Source: Hyphomicrobiaceae bacterium
GTDB lineage: Bacteria > Pseudomonadota > Alphaproteobacteria > Rhizobiales > Aestuariivirgaceae
Direction of reading: 5' to 3'
Assembly (NCBI GenBank): GCA_900298995.1
Contig: OMIC01000008.1
Coordinates: forward strand, 1-64,000
DNA: 64,000 nucleotides
A program made the translations under genes and the position numbers. Of the stretch, positions 1 to 9,125 are shown in pieces. The notes under the pieces were generated by a model. That model did not search any database. It saw nothing but the letters and a program-made list of their open reading frames with translations, and was not told the origin of the DNA. Positions within the stretch are counted from its first letter, which is position 1, and each line of letters begins with the position of its first letter.

Positions 1-2
1 AG

Positions 3-164
3 AATCCGAAGAACCGCACGCCGCCAGAGATTGTCGAGAAGGTACTCTACCTCCGCAAGACCTACCACCTGGGTCCGATGCGCATCGTTTGGTACCTGGC
101 CCGCTACCATGACATCAAGATCGCCGCAGTGGGCTTTTCCGGTATCCTGAACCGCAATGGCCTC
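3..164 (+). pseudogene. IS481-like transposase fragment
   Basis: An open frame from the first bases encodes a stretch with the motifs YLRKTYHLGPMRIVWYLARY and GILNRNGL, which are typical of the N-terminal helix-turn-helix part of IS481/IS3-type integrase-core transposases. The similarity stops abruptly after NGL, where the frame runs into unrelated sequence in front of pxpA. No DDE catalytic core and no terminal inverted repeat is present inside the window. The 5' part of the element lies off the left edge. It is a remnant and marks a past insertion or rearrangement beside the catabolic cluster. The family (IS481) is inferred from motif memory and is moderately certain. Confidence 0.65.
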
Positions 165-289
165 GGGCGGCCGTCTCCGGGGCCGCCAGCGCCGCTTGGG
201 AGGAACCGATTTTCTGAATTTACAACAGTCCATTCCTGCCCCAATCTGCCCTGCGGCGATACTGGAGGAAAAGGACAGGAGAATACCCG

Positions 290-1018
290 ATGACGGTCAT
301 CAATTGCGACATGGGCGAGGCATTCGGTCTCTACAGGATGGGCGATGATGCCGGGCTGATGCCGCTGATCGACGTCGCCAATGTGGCCTGTGGCTTTCAC
401 GCTTCTGATTTCAACCATATGCGCGCCACCGTCCAGCTTGCAAAGAGGCACGGTGTAAAGGTGGGCGCCCACCCCTCGCTCCCCGACCTCCAGGGCTTTG
501 GCCGCCGTGAAATGAAGATCGGCCGGGAAGAATTGGCGAACTGCATCATCTATCAGGTCGGTGCGCTGAAGGGTTTTCTCGAAGCCGAAGGCATGCCGCT
601 CAATCACATCAAGCCGCATGGCTCTCTCTATGGCATGGCCGCGCGCATGGAGGACATGGCGCACGCCGTCTGTGACGCCGCAGACGTGTTCAGGGTGCCG
701 CTGCTGGGAATGATCAATACCTTCCACGAGAAGACCTACACGGCGCGTGGCCACAAATTCATCGCTGAATTCTATGCCGACCTCGACTACCGCGACGACG
801 GCTCGCTCATCATAACGCGTGAACATGAGGCGAAGGACCCAGCCCATGCTGCCGCACTCTGCCTGCGCGCCATCCGTGAAGGCAAGGTGAAAGGCACGGG
901 TGGCGCCGATGTTGCGGTGCGTGCCGACGCCATCTGCGTTCATTCCGACACGCCCAATGCTGTTGCCATCGCCAAAGCGGTGCGCGAAGCTGTGAAACCC
1001 TATATTGCAGCCATCTGA
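290..1018 (+). CDS. pxpA: LamB/YcsF family protein, 5-oxoprolinase subunit A-like
   Basis: This 242-residue protein is full length for the LamB/YcsF (PxpA) family. It opens with INCDMGEAFG, followed by NVACGFHASD and GVKVGAHPSLPD, the family's signature metal/substrate loops. HIKPHGSLYG and the C-terminal CVHSDTPNA are also conserved family motifs. In Escherichia coli PxpA works with PxpB and PxpC as an ATP-dependent 5-oxoprolinase. Here it is the first gene of a tight same-strand run that also holds a biotin carrier, a biotin carboxylase and PxpB/PxpC homologues, so the complex may instead act in a biotin-dependent reaction on a related cyclic amide. The ATG at 290 follows a purine-rich stretch (ggaggaaaaggacaggag), which supports this start. 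Confidence 0.9.
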   Translation: MTVINCDMGEAFGLYRMGDDAGLMPLIDVANVACGFHASDFNHMRATVQLAKRHGVKVGAHPSLPDLQGFGRREMKIGREELANCIIYQVGALKGFLEAEGMPLNHIKPHGSLYGMAARMEDMAHAVCDAADVFRVPLLGMINTFHEKTYTARGHKFIAEFYADLDYRDDGSLIITREHEAKDPAHAAALCLRAIREGKVKGTGGADVAVRADAICVHSDTPNAVAIAKAVREAVKPYIAAI

Positions 1019-1042
1019 TCAATCACGGAAAAGAGCATACCC

Positions 1043-1273
1043 ATGGCCCAGCTGCTGTCTCCTCTTCCCGGCACCTTCTACCGCAGGCCCGCACCCGACA
1101 AGCCAGTCTACAAGAATGACGGCGACAAGGTCGCCAAGGGAGATGTCGTCGGCCTCATCGAGGTGATGAAGTCCTTCACCGAGGTGAAGGCGGATGCCGC
1201 CGGCAGGATCAAGTTCATCGCCGAGAACGAGGAGCCGGTCATGGCCGGGCAGCCGCTGGCGGATATCGGCTGA
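1043..1273 (+). CDS. Small biotin carboxyl carrier protein
   Basis: This 76-residue protein is a stand-alone biotinyl/lipoyl domain. The hammerhead fold begins at LLSPLPGTFY, and the biotin attachment site is Lys43 in the motif IEVMKSF. The second half, with AENEEPVMAGQPLADI, matches the C-terminal strand of the domain. It is far shorter than housekeeping AccB because the N-terminal extension and linker are missing. That is usual for carriers in ycsF-type operons. It lies 24 bases after pxpA and 25 bases before the biotin carboxylase, so it should carry carboxybiotin between that enzyme and the KipI/KipA-like subunits downstream. The substrate of the complex is unknown. Confidence 0.9.
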   Translation: MAQLLSPLPGTFYRRPAPDKPVYKNDGDKVAKGDVVGLIEVMKSFTEVKADAAGRIKFIAENEEPVMAGQPLADIG

Positions 1274-1298
1274 ACGGCGTAAAGAGACGAGACACCCT

Positions 1299-2666
1299 AT
1301 GAAGATCACCAAGCTCCTCATCGCCAATCGTGGCGAAATCGCCGTGCGTATTATCCGCGCCGCGCGGGAGCTCGGGCTCAAGACCGTGCAGGTGCATTCG
1401 GCGGCAGCCGCCGACATGCTGGCGGTCAGGATGGCCGATGAGGCCGTGAACATCGGCCCGCCGCATGCCGCGAAATCCTATCTCAACATCGACAATATCC
1501 TGAAGGCGGCTCGGGAGACGGGTGCTGATGCCGTGCACCCTGGCTATGGCTTTCTAGCCGAAAACGCAGGCTTTGCTGATGCCGTAGAGGCGGCCGGTCT
1601 CGTTTTCGTGGGGCCGAAGGGTGATTCAATCCGCGTCATGGGAGACAAAGTGGCGGCGCGCGTGGCTGCCGAGGCGGCCGGCGTTCCGGTGGTGCCGGGC
1701 TCGGATGGCCGCGTCGACGATCCCGAACATGCCAGGGCAATCGCTCTCGCCATTGGCTTTCCGGTGATGATCAAGGCCGCGGCGGGCGGCGGCGGGCGCG
1801 GCATCCGCATCGCTCACGACATGGCGGAGTTCGAGACATTGATGCCGCAGGCTTCGGCAGAGGCCAAGGCCGCCTTTGGTGATGGCGGCCTTTACATTGA
1901 GAAGGTTATCGACAGAGCGCGTCACATCGAGGTGCAGGTGCTGGGAGATGGTCGGCGCGCCATCCATTGCTTCGAGCGCGAGTGCTCGCTGCAGCGCCGC
2001 CGCCAGAAGGTTTGGGAGGAAGCTCCATCAGCAGTCCTTCCCCAGGCGGTGCGTGAGAAGCTTTGCGCGTCTGCGGTGGCGCTGGCCGAGGCTGTCAACT
2101 ACCGCGGCGCGGGAACGCTTGAATATCTCTATGATGACGAGACGCGACACTTTTACTTCATAGAGATGAACACCCGCATTCAGGTGGAGCATCCCGTCAC
2201 CGAGATGATCACCGGCATTGATCTTGTGCGTGAGATGATTCGCATCGCTGCGGGTGAGCCGCTGCGTTTGCAGCAATCGGATGTGACGATGACCGGCCAC
2301 GCCATCGAGGTCCGGATCAATGCGGAGGATCCGGCCCGGAATTTCATGCCTGCGCCTGGCACGGTGACGGAGCTTCGGGTTCCTGGCGGGCCCGGCACCC
2401 GCTTCGATACCATGCTGTATCAGGGATATCAGGTTCCGCCCTTTTACGACTCGCTGCTGGGCAAGCTGATCGTGTGGGACGAGACCCGTGCGAGCGCCCT
2501 CGGACGCATGGCGCGCGCCCTTGAAGAACTCGAGGTGGGGGGACTTGCCACCACGAAGCCTTTGCATCAGTTGCTTGCCCGGGACGAAAGTGTCGGCAAG
2601 GCCCGGTTCCACACGCGGTGGCTCGAGCCATGGCTTGAGGCCAACGCCCACAGACTATCGACATGA
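1299..2666 (+). CDS. Biotin carboxylase subunit (AccC-like)
   Basis: This protein of about 455 residues has the normal length of biotin carboxylase. It starts with KLLIANRGEIAVRIIRAARE, followed by HPGYGFLAENAGFA, the ATP-grasp glycine-rich loop AAGGGGRGIRIA, and the active-site segment FIEMNTRIQVEHPVTEMITG. It carboxylates biotin on the carrier using ATP and bicarbonate. The chosen ATG at 1299 follows AGAGACGAG, and the open frame upstream overlaps the carrier gene and reads like antisense noise. Its position between the carrier gene and KipI/KipA-like genes suggests a dedicated complex rather than acetyl-CoA carboxylase. Assignment of the enzyme class is firm; the acceptor is not known. Confidence 0.93.
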   Translation: MKITKLLIANRGEIAVRIIRAARELGLKTVQVHSAAAADMLAVRMADEAVNIGPPHAAKSYLNIDNILKAARETGADAVHPGYGFLAENAGFADAVEAAGLVFVGPKGDSIRVMGDKVAARVAAEAAGVPVVPGSDGRVDDPEHARAIALAIGFPVMIKAAAGGGGRGIRIAHDMAEFETLMPQASAEAKAAFGDGGLYIEKVIDRARHIEVQVLGDGRRAIHCFERECSLQRRRQKVWEEAPSAVLPQAVREKLCASAVALAEAVNYRGAGTLEYLYDDETRHFYFIEMNTRIQVEHPVTEMITGIDLVREMIRIAAGEPLRLQQSDVTMTGHAIEVRINAEDPARNFMPAPGTVTELRVPGGPGTRFDTMLYQGYQVPPFYDSLLGKLIVWDETRASALGRMARALEELEVGGLATTKPLHQLLARDESVGKARFHTRWLEPWLEANAHRLST

Positions 2667-2682
2667 GGAGGATGGCACCCAC

Positions 2683-3558
2683 ATGAAAACGCGATATTCG
2701 TACGGAGGCGATGAGCACATCTTCGTCGAATGTGACGAGGAGATGTCGCTTGATGCATTCTTCAAATCACTGTCCATGGCGACGGCTGTCAAGAAGGCGA
2801 AAATCAAGGGTGTCACCGAGATCTGCCCGGCCAACGCCTCCTTCCAGGTGAAATTCGATCCGGACGTCATCAAGCCAGCCGAGATGCTGAAGCGATTGAG
2901 GATGATTGAGAAGGCCGCGGCCAAGGCCAATCCCTTGATCAAGTCGCGGATCATCGAGATCCCGGTGTATTATAATGATCCGTGGACCCGTGAGACGGCA
3001 ATGCGTTTCCGTGATCGCCACCAGGATCCCAAGTCGACCGACATCGAGTATACCGCCCGCATCAACGGACTAGATGGCGTTGATGGATTCATCAGGGCGC
3101 ATTCTGGTGCGCCTTGGTTCGTGTCCATGGTGGGCTTCGTTGCCGGACTTCCCTTCCTCTATCAGATGGTGGACCGCAAGCGGCAGATACAGTCACCCAA
3201 GTATCTGCGGCCCCGCACCGACACGCCAAAGCTCACGGTCGGCCACGGTGGTTGTTTCGCAGCCATCTATTCCGTTCGTGGGGCGGGCGGCTACCAGATG
3301 TTCGGCATCACGCCCGTGCCGATCTATGATCCCAACCAGAAGATCAAGCATCTGAGGGATTTCATGTGCCTGTTCCGCCCCGGCGACATTGTGCGCTTCA
3401 AGCCCATCGGCCGGGAGGAATATGATGAGACCGTCGCGGCGGTTGAAAAAGGCAAGTTCAAACTGAAGATCAAGGACGTGACCTTCGATCTCAGGGAATT
3501 CCAGAAGGACATGGATGGCTACAATGCCAAGCTGATGGGGGCGCTCAATGGCCATTAA
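2683..3558 (+). CDS. Carboxyltransferase-like subunit, KipI/PxpB family (AHS1)
   Basis: This 291-residue protein belongs to the allophanate-hydrolase-subunit-1 family (KipI, PxpB, and part of the urea-carboxylase carboxyltransferase domain). The diagnostic region runs from IEIPVYYND through MVGFVAGLPFLYQM and VGHGGCFAAIY to GGYQMFGITPVPIYDP. It is somewhat longer than Bacillus KipI. The start at 2683 sits 8 bases after GAGGAGGATGG, a good ribosome binding site. It overlaps the next gene by 11 bases. PxpB/PxpC act without biotin in E. coli oxoprolinase, but their urea-carboxylase homologues accept carboxybiotin. The linked biotin carboxylase and carrier favour the latter here, which is inference. 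Confidence 0.85.
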   Translation: MKTRYSYGGDEHIFVECDEEMSLDAFFKSLSMATAVKKAKIKGVTEICPANASFQVKFDPDVIKPAEMLKRLRMIEKAAAKANPLIKSRIIEIPVYYNDPWTRETAMRFRDRHQDPKSTDIEYTARINGLDGVDGFIRAHSGAPWFVSMVGFVAGLPFLYQMVDRKRQIQSPKYLRPRTDTPKLTVGHGGCFAAIYSVRGAGGYQMFGITPVPIYDPNQKIKHLRDFMCLFRPGDIVRFKPIGREEYDETVAAVEKGKFKLKIKDVTFDLREFQKDMDGYNAKLMGALNGH

Positions 3559-4516
3559 AGTCATCAAGCCCGGTCTCTCGACGACGGTGCAGGACCTTGG
3601 CCGTCCGGGCTATTACCATATCGGCATTCCGGTGTCCGGTGGCATGGACCGTTTGGCGCTCAAATGTGCCAACCTGCTCGTCGGCAACAAGGAAGGTGCT
3701 GCCGTTCTCGAGGCCGTGTTCATGGGGCCGGAACTTCAATTCACGGAGGACGCGGTTGTGGCTGTCACTGGCGCAGAGCTGCCACCCCTGGTGAATGGCG
3801 AACCGCGCGAGACCTGGACGTCGTTCAAGGTGAAGAAGGGCCAGACCCTGTCTTTCGGTTTCCTCAAGAAAGGCGCGCGCGCCTATATCGCCATTTCGGG
3901 CGGAATCGATGTTCCGGTTGTGCTGGGTTCGCGTTCCACATACGCCCTTGGTGCATTGGGCGGGTTCAAGGGCCGCAAGCTGGACGTGGGCGACAGGCTG
4001 CCTGTCGGCAAGGGCAGAGTGGTGAAGGAAGGCCGAAGAATTCCTGAAAAGCTCAGGCGTTCGCCAGGCGCGCCGGCAGAATTGCGCATGGTGCCGGGTC
4101 TGTACTGGCACCGGATCACCGAGGCTGCCGGCAAGCAGTTCTTCTCTGACACATGGAAGGTCGCTCCCGAGGCGGACCGGATCGGCTATCGTTTCCGCGG
4201 CGGCAAGCCGCTGGACTTCGTACCGCGTGAGCAGCCGTTCGGCGCGGGTTCCGATCCGTCCAATATTGTTGATGCCTGCTATCCATATGGTTCGATCCAA
4301 GTTCCGGGCGGCACGGAACCCATTGTACTGCACCGGGACGCTGTCTCCGGCGGTGGTTATTTCATGGTCGGGACCGTGATCTCCGCCGACATGGACCTGA
4401 TCGGTCAGTTGCAGCCTCACACGCCGGCCCGCTTTGTCGAGGTCACGATGGCGCAGGCATTGAAGGCCAGGAACGACCAGACGAAACTCTATGACAAGAT
4501 CAAGTCATCTCTTTGA
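3548..4516 (+). CDS. Carboxyltransferase-like subunit, KipA/PxpC family (AHS2)
   Basis: This 322-residue protein is full length for the KipA/PxpC (AHS2) family, which forms the second half of the KipI/KipA carboxyltransferase fold. Family motifs include IKPGLSTTVQDLGRPGYYHI at the start, GIPVSGGMDRLAL, AYIAISGGIDVPVVLGSRST and PSNIVDACYPYGSIQVPGG. In PxpC the matching loops bind the cyclic amide. The ATG lies inside the end of the preceding gene (11-base overlap), which indicates translational coupling and a one-to-one complex. It is followed 10 bases later by the biotin transporter gene. Function is assigned by family; the substrate could be 5-oxoproline, urea or another lactam-like compound. 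Confidence 0.87.
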   Translation: MAIKVIKPGLSTTVQDLGRPGYYHIGIPVSGGMDRLALKCANLLVGNKEGAAVLEAVFMGPELQFTEDAVVAVTGAELPPLVNGEPRETWTSFKVKKGQTLSFGFLKKGARAYIAISGGIDVPVVLGSRSTYALGALGGFKGRKLDVGDRLPVGKGRVVKEGRRIPEKLRRSPGAPAELRMVPGLYWHRITEAAGKQFFSDTWKVAPEADRIGYRFRGGKPLDFVPREQPFGAGSDPSNIVDACYPYGSIQVPGGTEPIVLHRDAVSGGGYFMVGTVISADMDLIGQLQPHTPARFVEVTMAQALKARNDQTKLYDKIKSSL

Positions 4517-4526
4517 GGACACGCGC

Positions 4527-5084
4527 ATGAACGGAAACCTTCTCTCTTCATTGTTCCCCGCTACGCAGGCACGGAGCCTCAGTCAGGTGGCTCTGGCCGT
4601 GGTGGGGGTCGCCCTGCTGACCTTGTCCTCCAAGGTGCAGGTACCCTTCTGGCCGGTTCCAATGACCATGCAGACCATGGCTGTGCTGATGATAGGCACG
4701 ACGGCGGGCGCTCGGTTGGGCGGGGCTACAGTTCTGGCCTGGCTGGGCCTTGGTGCCCTGGGTGTTCCGGTCTTCGCGACGGGTGCCGGGCTTGCCTATA
4801 TGGCCGGGCCGACGGGTGGTTACCTCGCGGGCTTCCTCGTTGCAGCCCTGCTGACCGGCCATCTGGCCGACCGGGGTCATGGCCGCAGCCTTGTCTCGGC
4901 GCTGGCTCTCATGCTTGTGGGCGAGGTGGTGATCTTCGTTCTCGGAACAGCCTGGCTGGCGATGATCATCGGATCCGGCAAGGCAATTTCGGCGGGTCTG
5001 CTGCCATTCATGCCGGCGGAGATATTGAAGTCCGCAATCGGCGCTACTGTGCTTGCCACCGCCTGGAAGCAGGCCAGGCGCTGA
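4527..5084 (+). CDS. bioY: Biotin transporter BioY (ECF substrate-binding component)
   Basis: This 185-residue membrane protein has the BioY signature KVQVPFWPVPMTMQTMAVL near the N terminus, followed by several hydrophobic segments including GPTGGYLAGFLVAALL, which is another BioY hallmark. BioY is the S component of the energy-coupling-factor biotin importer and can also act alone. No bioM or bioN is visible nearby. Its insertion directly after the biotin-dependent carboxylase genes strongly suggests that the operon raises its own biotin supply. The start at 4527 (MNGNLLSS) is preferred over an in-frame ATG 36 bases upstream inside the preceding gene because of the GAGGAC motif just before it. 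Confidence 0.92.
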   Translation: MNGNLLSSLFPATQARSLSQVALAVVGVALLTLSSKVQVPFWPVPMTMQTMAVLMIGTTAGARLGGATVLAWLGLGALGVPVFATGAGLAYMAGPTGGYLAGFLVAALLTGHLADRGHGRSLVSALALMLVGEVVIFVLGTAWLAMIIGSGKAISAGLLPFMPAEILKSAIGATVLATAWKQARR

Positions 5085-5149
5085 CATCAAGCTTTTCAGG
5101 CGTGGATGGGCGACGGCCCATTCATGTCAATTTTCTCTTGGGGAGTAAC

Positions 5150-6916
5150 ATGAAAGCCAAGGCGAGGCGAAAGCCGAACGTCGATCCCATCACACTTTCC
5201 GTCGTGCGCGGCATGCTGGAAACAACCCAGCGCGAAATGACGCTGGCACTGGAAAAGACGGCGCGCTCCTCCGTCTTCAACCTGGCGCATGACTATTCAA
5301 CAGCCCTCTTCAATGCCAGGCCTGAGATGATCCTGCAGGGGCAGGATATCCCGATCCACTTGGGATCGCTGATTCCCGCCATGAAGTCGGTCGCAAAGTT
5401 CTTTGATGGCGACATTCATGAGGGTGACCTGATCCTTCACAACGATCCGGCCTTTGGCGGCAGTCATGCCATCGACACCTGCATGTACAAGCCGGTTTTC
5501 TACCGGGGCAAGCTGGTCTACTGGACGGTGTGCAAAGGCCACCTTACGGATATCGGAGGCCCTGTCCCCGCAGGCTACAACCCCAACGCCAAGGAGATAT
5601 ACGCCGAGTGCCTTCGCATTCCGCCCGTCAAGATCTGGGACAAGGGCAAGCCACGCCACGATGTCATCAACATGATTCTCACCAACATGCGTGCACGGCG
5701 TGACCAGGAAGGGGACTTCAACGCCCTGATCGGCGCCTGCCAGGTGGGTGAACGCAACCTGATCGCCATGCTCGACAAATACGGTCAGAAGACCGTCGAT
5801 GCCTGTATCAACGAGTTGCTCGATCTGGCTGACCGCCACATGCGTTCGCTCATCAAATCGGTGCCTGACGGCAACTATGAGGGTGTTGCCATTCTCGAGG
5901 ATGCAGGTCACGGGTTCGGTGATTTCGAAATCAAGGCGAGCGTCACCATCAAGGGTGACAAATGTCACATCGCGATTTCCTCACCGCCGCAGATTCCCTA
6001 TTTCATCAATTCCTACGAGGGGAATTCGCACTCCGGCGTCTATCTCGGACTCATGATGTTCGCAGCACTGCCGCCTCCTTACAATGAAGGTCTCTATCGC
6101 TGCGTCTCCGTTGACTTCGGGCCCAAGGGCACCATCTGCAATGCCCAGGAACCGGCGCCGCACATGAACTGCACGACAACGCCAATGGAAACCCTGACGG
6201 ACGCGGTGCGCCTTGCCTTCGAGAAGGCAATGCCGTCCAAGGTGGCGGCAAGTTGGGGACATGCGAATGGCCTCAACATTGCCGGTTGGGATTCGCGCAC
6301 CAATGAGGAATTTGTCACCATGGTACTGGCCACCATTATTTCCGGTGGAGGCGCCACGCCCAAGCAGGATGGCTGGCATGCGGTGGGTCCTGAATGCTGC
6401 TTCGGCGCACTCACCTCGGGCGACGTCGAACTGCTCGAGTATTCCTACCCGATCATCATCCATAAGTATTCCTTGATGACCGACTCTGGAGGTGCAGGCA
6501 AATTTCGGGGTGGGTCGGGAACAGCCTGGGAGGTTGAGCCGCTCGACAAGGACATGCTGTGCATTGGCTTCGGCGAGGGACGGCGCATCCCGGCAATGGG
6601 CGCTGCGGGCGCCAGCTCGAGGGATATCGATTCCAAGGTTGGGCGCGTCGAGTTGAAGCGTTCCGGCAAGGTGGATTTGAAACGCACCAACATCATGGAA
6701 ACCATCAAGCCAGGCGAGACTGTTACCAACATGAATCCCGGTGGGGGCGGCTATGGAAACCCATATGAGCGGCCGCTCGACAAGGTGGTTTGGGACGTGA
6801 AGAACGGCCTCGTGTCCATTCGTGGCGCACGGGAAGACTATGGGGTGGTGTTCTCTGATCCGGAAACGCTGGAAGTCGACATGGCTGCGACGCAGCGGCT
6901 CCGGTCGGCTGCCTGA
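5150..6916 (+). CDS. Hydantoinase B/oxoprolinase family protein
   Basis: The 588-residue protein is a member of the HyuB family, which pairs with HyuA in ATP-dependent hydantoinases, 5-oxoprolinase, caprolactamase and acetone/acetophenone carboxylases. It starts with the family feature DPITLSVVRGMLETTQREM. It also contains ILHNDPAFGGSHAIDTCM, DVINMILTNMRARR and the C-terminal MNPGGGGYGNP. Start 5150 is chosen because TTGGGGAGTAAC precedes it; the frame is open to 5102 without a ribosome binding site. It is separated from hyuA by 21 bases. The pair normally activates a carbonyl by phosphorylation (HyuA) and opens the ring or carboxylates it (HyuB). Which member substrate applies cannot be decided here. 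Confidence 0.9.
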   Translation: MKAKARRKPNVDPITLSVVRGMLETTQREMTLALEKTARSSVFNLAHDYSTALFNARPEMILQGQDIPIHLGSLIPAMKSVAKFFDGDIHEGDLILHNDPAFGGSHAIDTCMYKPVFYRGKLVYWTVCKGHLTDIGGPVPAGYNPNAKEIYAECLRIPPVKIWDKGKPRHDVINMILTNMRARRDQEGDFNALIGACQVGERNLIAMLDKYGQKTVDACINELLDLADRHMRSLIKSVPDGNYEGVAILEDAGHGFGDFEIKASVTIKGDKCHIAISSPPQIPYFINSYEGNSHSGVYLGLMMFAALPPPYNEGLYRCVSVDFGPKGTICNAQEPAPHMNCTTTPMETLTDAVRLAFEKAMPSKVAASWGHANGLNIAGWDSRTNEEFVTMVLATIISGGGATPKQDGWHAVGPECCFGALTSGDVELLEYSYPIIIHKYSLMTDSGGAGKFRGGSGTAWEVEPLDKDMLCIGFGEGRRIPAMGAAGASSRDIDSKVGRVELKRSGKVDLKRTNIMETIKPGETVTNMNPGGGGYGNPYERPLDKVVWDVKNGLVSIRGAREDYGVVFSDPETLEVDMAATQRLRSAA

Positions 6917-6937
6917 TCACTGGGGAAGGAACAGCAC

Positions 6938-9022
6938 ATGCGCACCAAATATCGCCTTGGCATCGACGCGGGCGGCACCTTCACCGACTTCGTCGTGGCA
7001 AACCGGCAAACCGGCGAGGTCAAGCTTTTCAAGGCTTTGTCAACGCCCTCTGACCCGACCAAGGCCATTCAGAACGGGTTGAAACTCATTTCTGATGACC
7101 TCGCGATCAGTCCGCGCGAACTCGTCTCCGACTGTGACCTGTGCATCAACGGCACAACCGTCGGTCTCAATGCCCTCATCACGCACAGGGGTGGCAGGAC
7201 GGGCCTGATCTGCACCGCGGGACACGAGGATTCGATCGAGATCCGCAACGGCCACAAGGAAGACGGTTTTCGTTACGATCCCGAGTATCCTGCAGCGACC
7301 ATGCTTGTTCCGCGTTACCTCCGCAAAGGTGTGCGTGAACGAGTCATCTCCGACGGTTCAATCCGCCTCGCGATGGAGGAGGAGGATGTGCGCAGTGCCT
7401 GCGAACTCTTCCGCAAGGAAGGGATCGAGACCATCGCCATCTCCTTTGTCTGGTCGGTGTTGAACCCGGCGCATGAGCACCGCGCTGCCGAGATCGTTCG
7501 CAAGATGATGCCGGATGCGATTCTCACGGTGGGCTCGGAGCTTTATCCGCAGGTGCGCGAATACACTCGGACGTCGACGGCGGTCACCAATGCCTATCTT
7601 GCTCCCGTCATCCGCAAGTATGTGGCGGCGGTTGACAGTTATTTCCGCTCGCTGGGGGCGAGGCAGCCGGTGCGCTACTTCCAGTCGAACGGCGGCCTGG
7701 CCATCGGCCAGGCGATGACCGACCGCTCTGTCTACGCCATCAACTCTGGTCCTGCGTCGGCTCCGCAGGCGGGCCTCTATGTCTGCGCGCCTTTCAAGAA
7801 GAAGAACGTTATCACGGTGGACATGGGGGGCACCTCCTTTGACATGACCCTGACCAAGGACGGCCAGACCAACCTGAACAAGAATATCGATTTCCTGCGC
7901 TACCGGATCGGCGTGCCCATGATCCAGGTGGAAACACTGGGGGCAGGCGGTGGCTCGATCGGCTGGATCGATTCGCTGGGCCTGATACAGGTCGGCCCCC
8001 AGTCAGCAGGTTCGGAACCTGGACCAGCCTGCTACGGCCAGGGCGGTCTCGAGCCCACCACATCGGATGCCAACCTCGTCCTTGGCTATCTGAACCCCGA
8101 AGGTCTGCTCGGAGGAAAGCTTCCGCTGGACCTGGGCAAGGCAAGAGCAGCCATCAAGGCCAGGGTTGCCGACCCGCTTGGCATATCCATCGAGCGCGCC
8201 GCCTACGGCATGTACACCATTGTCAACAACAACATGGTGAATGGCATCCGGCGCGTCTCGGTCGAGCGTGGTTACGATCCGCGCGACTTTGTGCTGGTCG
8301 GTGCCGGCGGCGCGACCGCCGCGCACATCACGGCGCTTGCCCGCGAGATGGGTATCGAAACGATCATCCTGCCGAAGCTTGCCTCGGGGCTCTGCGCCTT
8401 CGGCCAGATCATCTCGGACGTCAAGTACAACTACATGGCAACTGCCCCGGTACGGCTTGACAACGCCGCAGCCTACAGGCGGATCGACAAGCTGTTTGGT
8501 CAAATCGAGGCTGAGGGCGTGAAGCATCTCAAGACAGATGGCTTCAAGCAGTCGCAGATTGACATCAAGCGCAGCCTCGACATGCGCTATGTCGGCCAGG
8601 TTCATGAATGCACCGTCGACATTGGCACTTTCCCGATCAATGACAAGACCATCGAGAAAGTGAAGGAAGCCTTCCATCGCCGCCACGAAGAACTCTACAC
8701 ATATTCGGAGCGCCATAATGCGGTGGAAGTGGTAAACCTCGAATCGACCCTCTACGGCCGCATCGACAAGCCAAAGGCCCCGAAGCTCGCCAGGGGTGCG
8801 CCCGCGGCCAAGGCCCTGAAGGGTTACCGCAAGGCAGTCTTTGACCCGTCCGGACGGCCAGCCAGGACTCCGATCTATGACGGCGCCAAACTGGGTGCCG
8901 GGGCGACTGTCAGAGGCCCCGCCATCATCGAGGAGGTGACGACCACCATCGTCATCGAGCCGGGCTGGACTGCGCGTCTTGATGCCAGCGGCTCCTATGT
9001 CATGACCTACCGGAAGCGCTAA
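6938..9022 (+). CDS. Hydantoinase/oxoprolinase family protein, ATPase subunit
   Basis: The 694-residue protein is full length for HyuA. The N terminus RLGIDAGGTFTDFVV is the phosphate-1 loop of the ASKHA (actin/hexokinase-like) ATPase fold. The second nucleotide-binding motif is ITVDMGGTSFDMTL, followed by VETLGAGGGSIGWID and GPQSAGSEPGPACYG, all standard in this family. The C-terminal part ends with the usual beta-rich domain containing GPAIIEEVTTTIVIEPGW. It phosphorylates the substrate carbonyl using ATP so that HyuB can cleave it. It directly follows hyuB. The ribosome binding site is GGGGAAGGA. The downstream genes encode a binding-protein paralogue and a regulator that probably sense the same compound. 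Confidence 0.92.
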   Translation: MRTKYRLGIDAGGTFTDFVVANRQTGEVKLFKALSTPSDPTKAIQNGLKLISDDLAISPRELVSDCDLCINGTTVGLNALITHRGGRTGLICTAGHEDSIEIRNGHKEDGFRYDPEYPAATMLVPRYLRKGVRERVISDGSIRLAMEEEDVRSACELFRKEGIETIAISFVWSVLNPAHEHRAAEIVRKMMPDAILTVGSELYPQVREYTRTSTAVTNAYLAPVIRKYVAAVDSYFRSLGARQPVRYFQSNGGLAIGQAMTDRSVYAINSGPASAPQAGLYVCAPFKKKNVITVDMGGTSFDMTLTKDGQTNLNKNIDFLRYRIGVPMIQVETLGAGGGSIGWIDSLGLIQVGPQSAGSEPGPACYGQGGLEPTTSDANLVLGYLNPEGLLGGKLPLDLGKARAAIKARVADPLGISIERAAYGMYTIVNNNMVNGIRRVSVERGYDPRDFVLVGAGGATAAHITALAREMGIETIILPKLASGLCAFGQIISDVKYNYMATAPVRLDNAAAYRRIDKLFGQIEAEGVKHLKTDGFKQSQIDIKRSLDMRYVGQVHECTVDIGTFPINDKTIEKVKEAFHRRHEELYTYSERHNAVEVVNLESTLYGRIDKPKAPKLARGAPAAKALKGYRKAVFDPSGRPARTPIYDGAKLGAGATVRGPAIIEEVTTTIVIEPGWTARLDASGSYVMTYRKR

Positions 9023-9125
9023 TGCGCGGTGATCAGGCGTTCACCTGAGAAGCGGAGTGGGTTGCATTGAGGCTCGTCTCCCCCCGTGCCAGCAGATGTC
9101 GATGACTGACGGAGCGTCAGATGTG

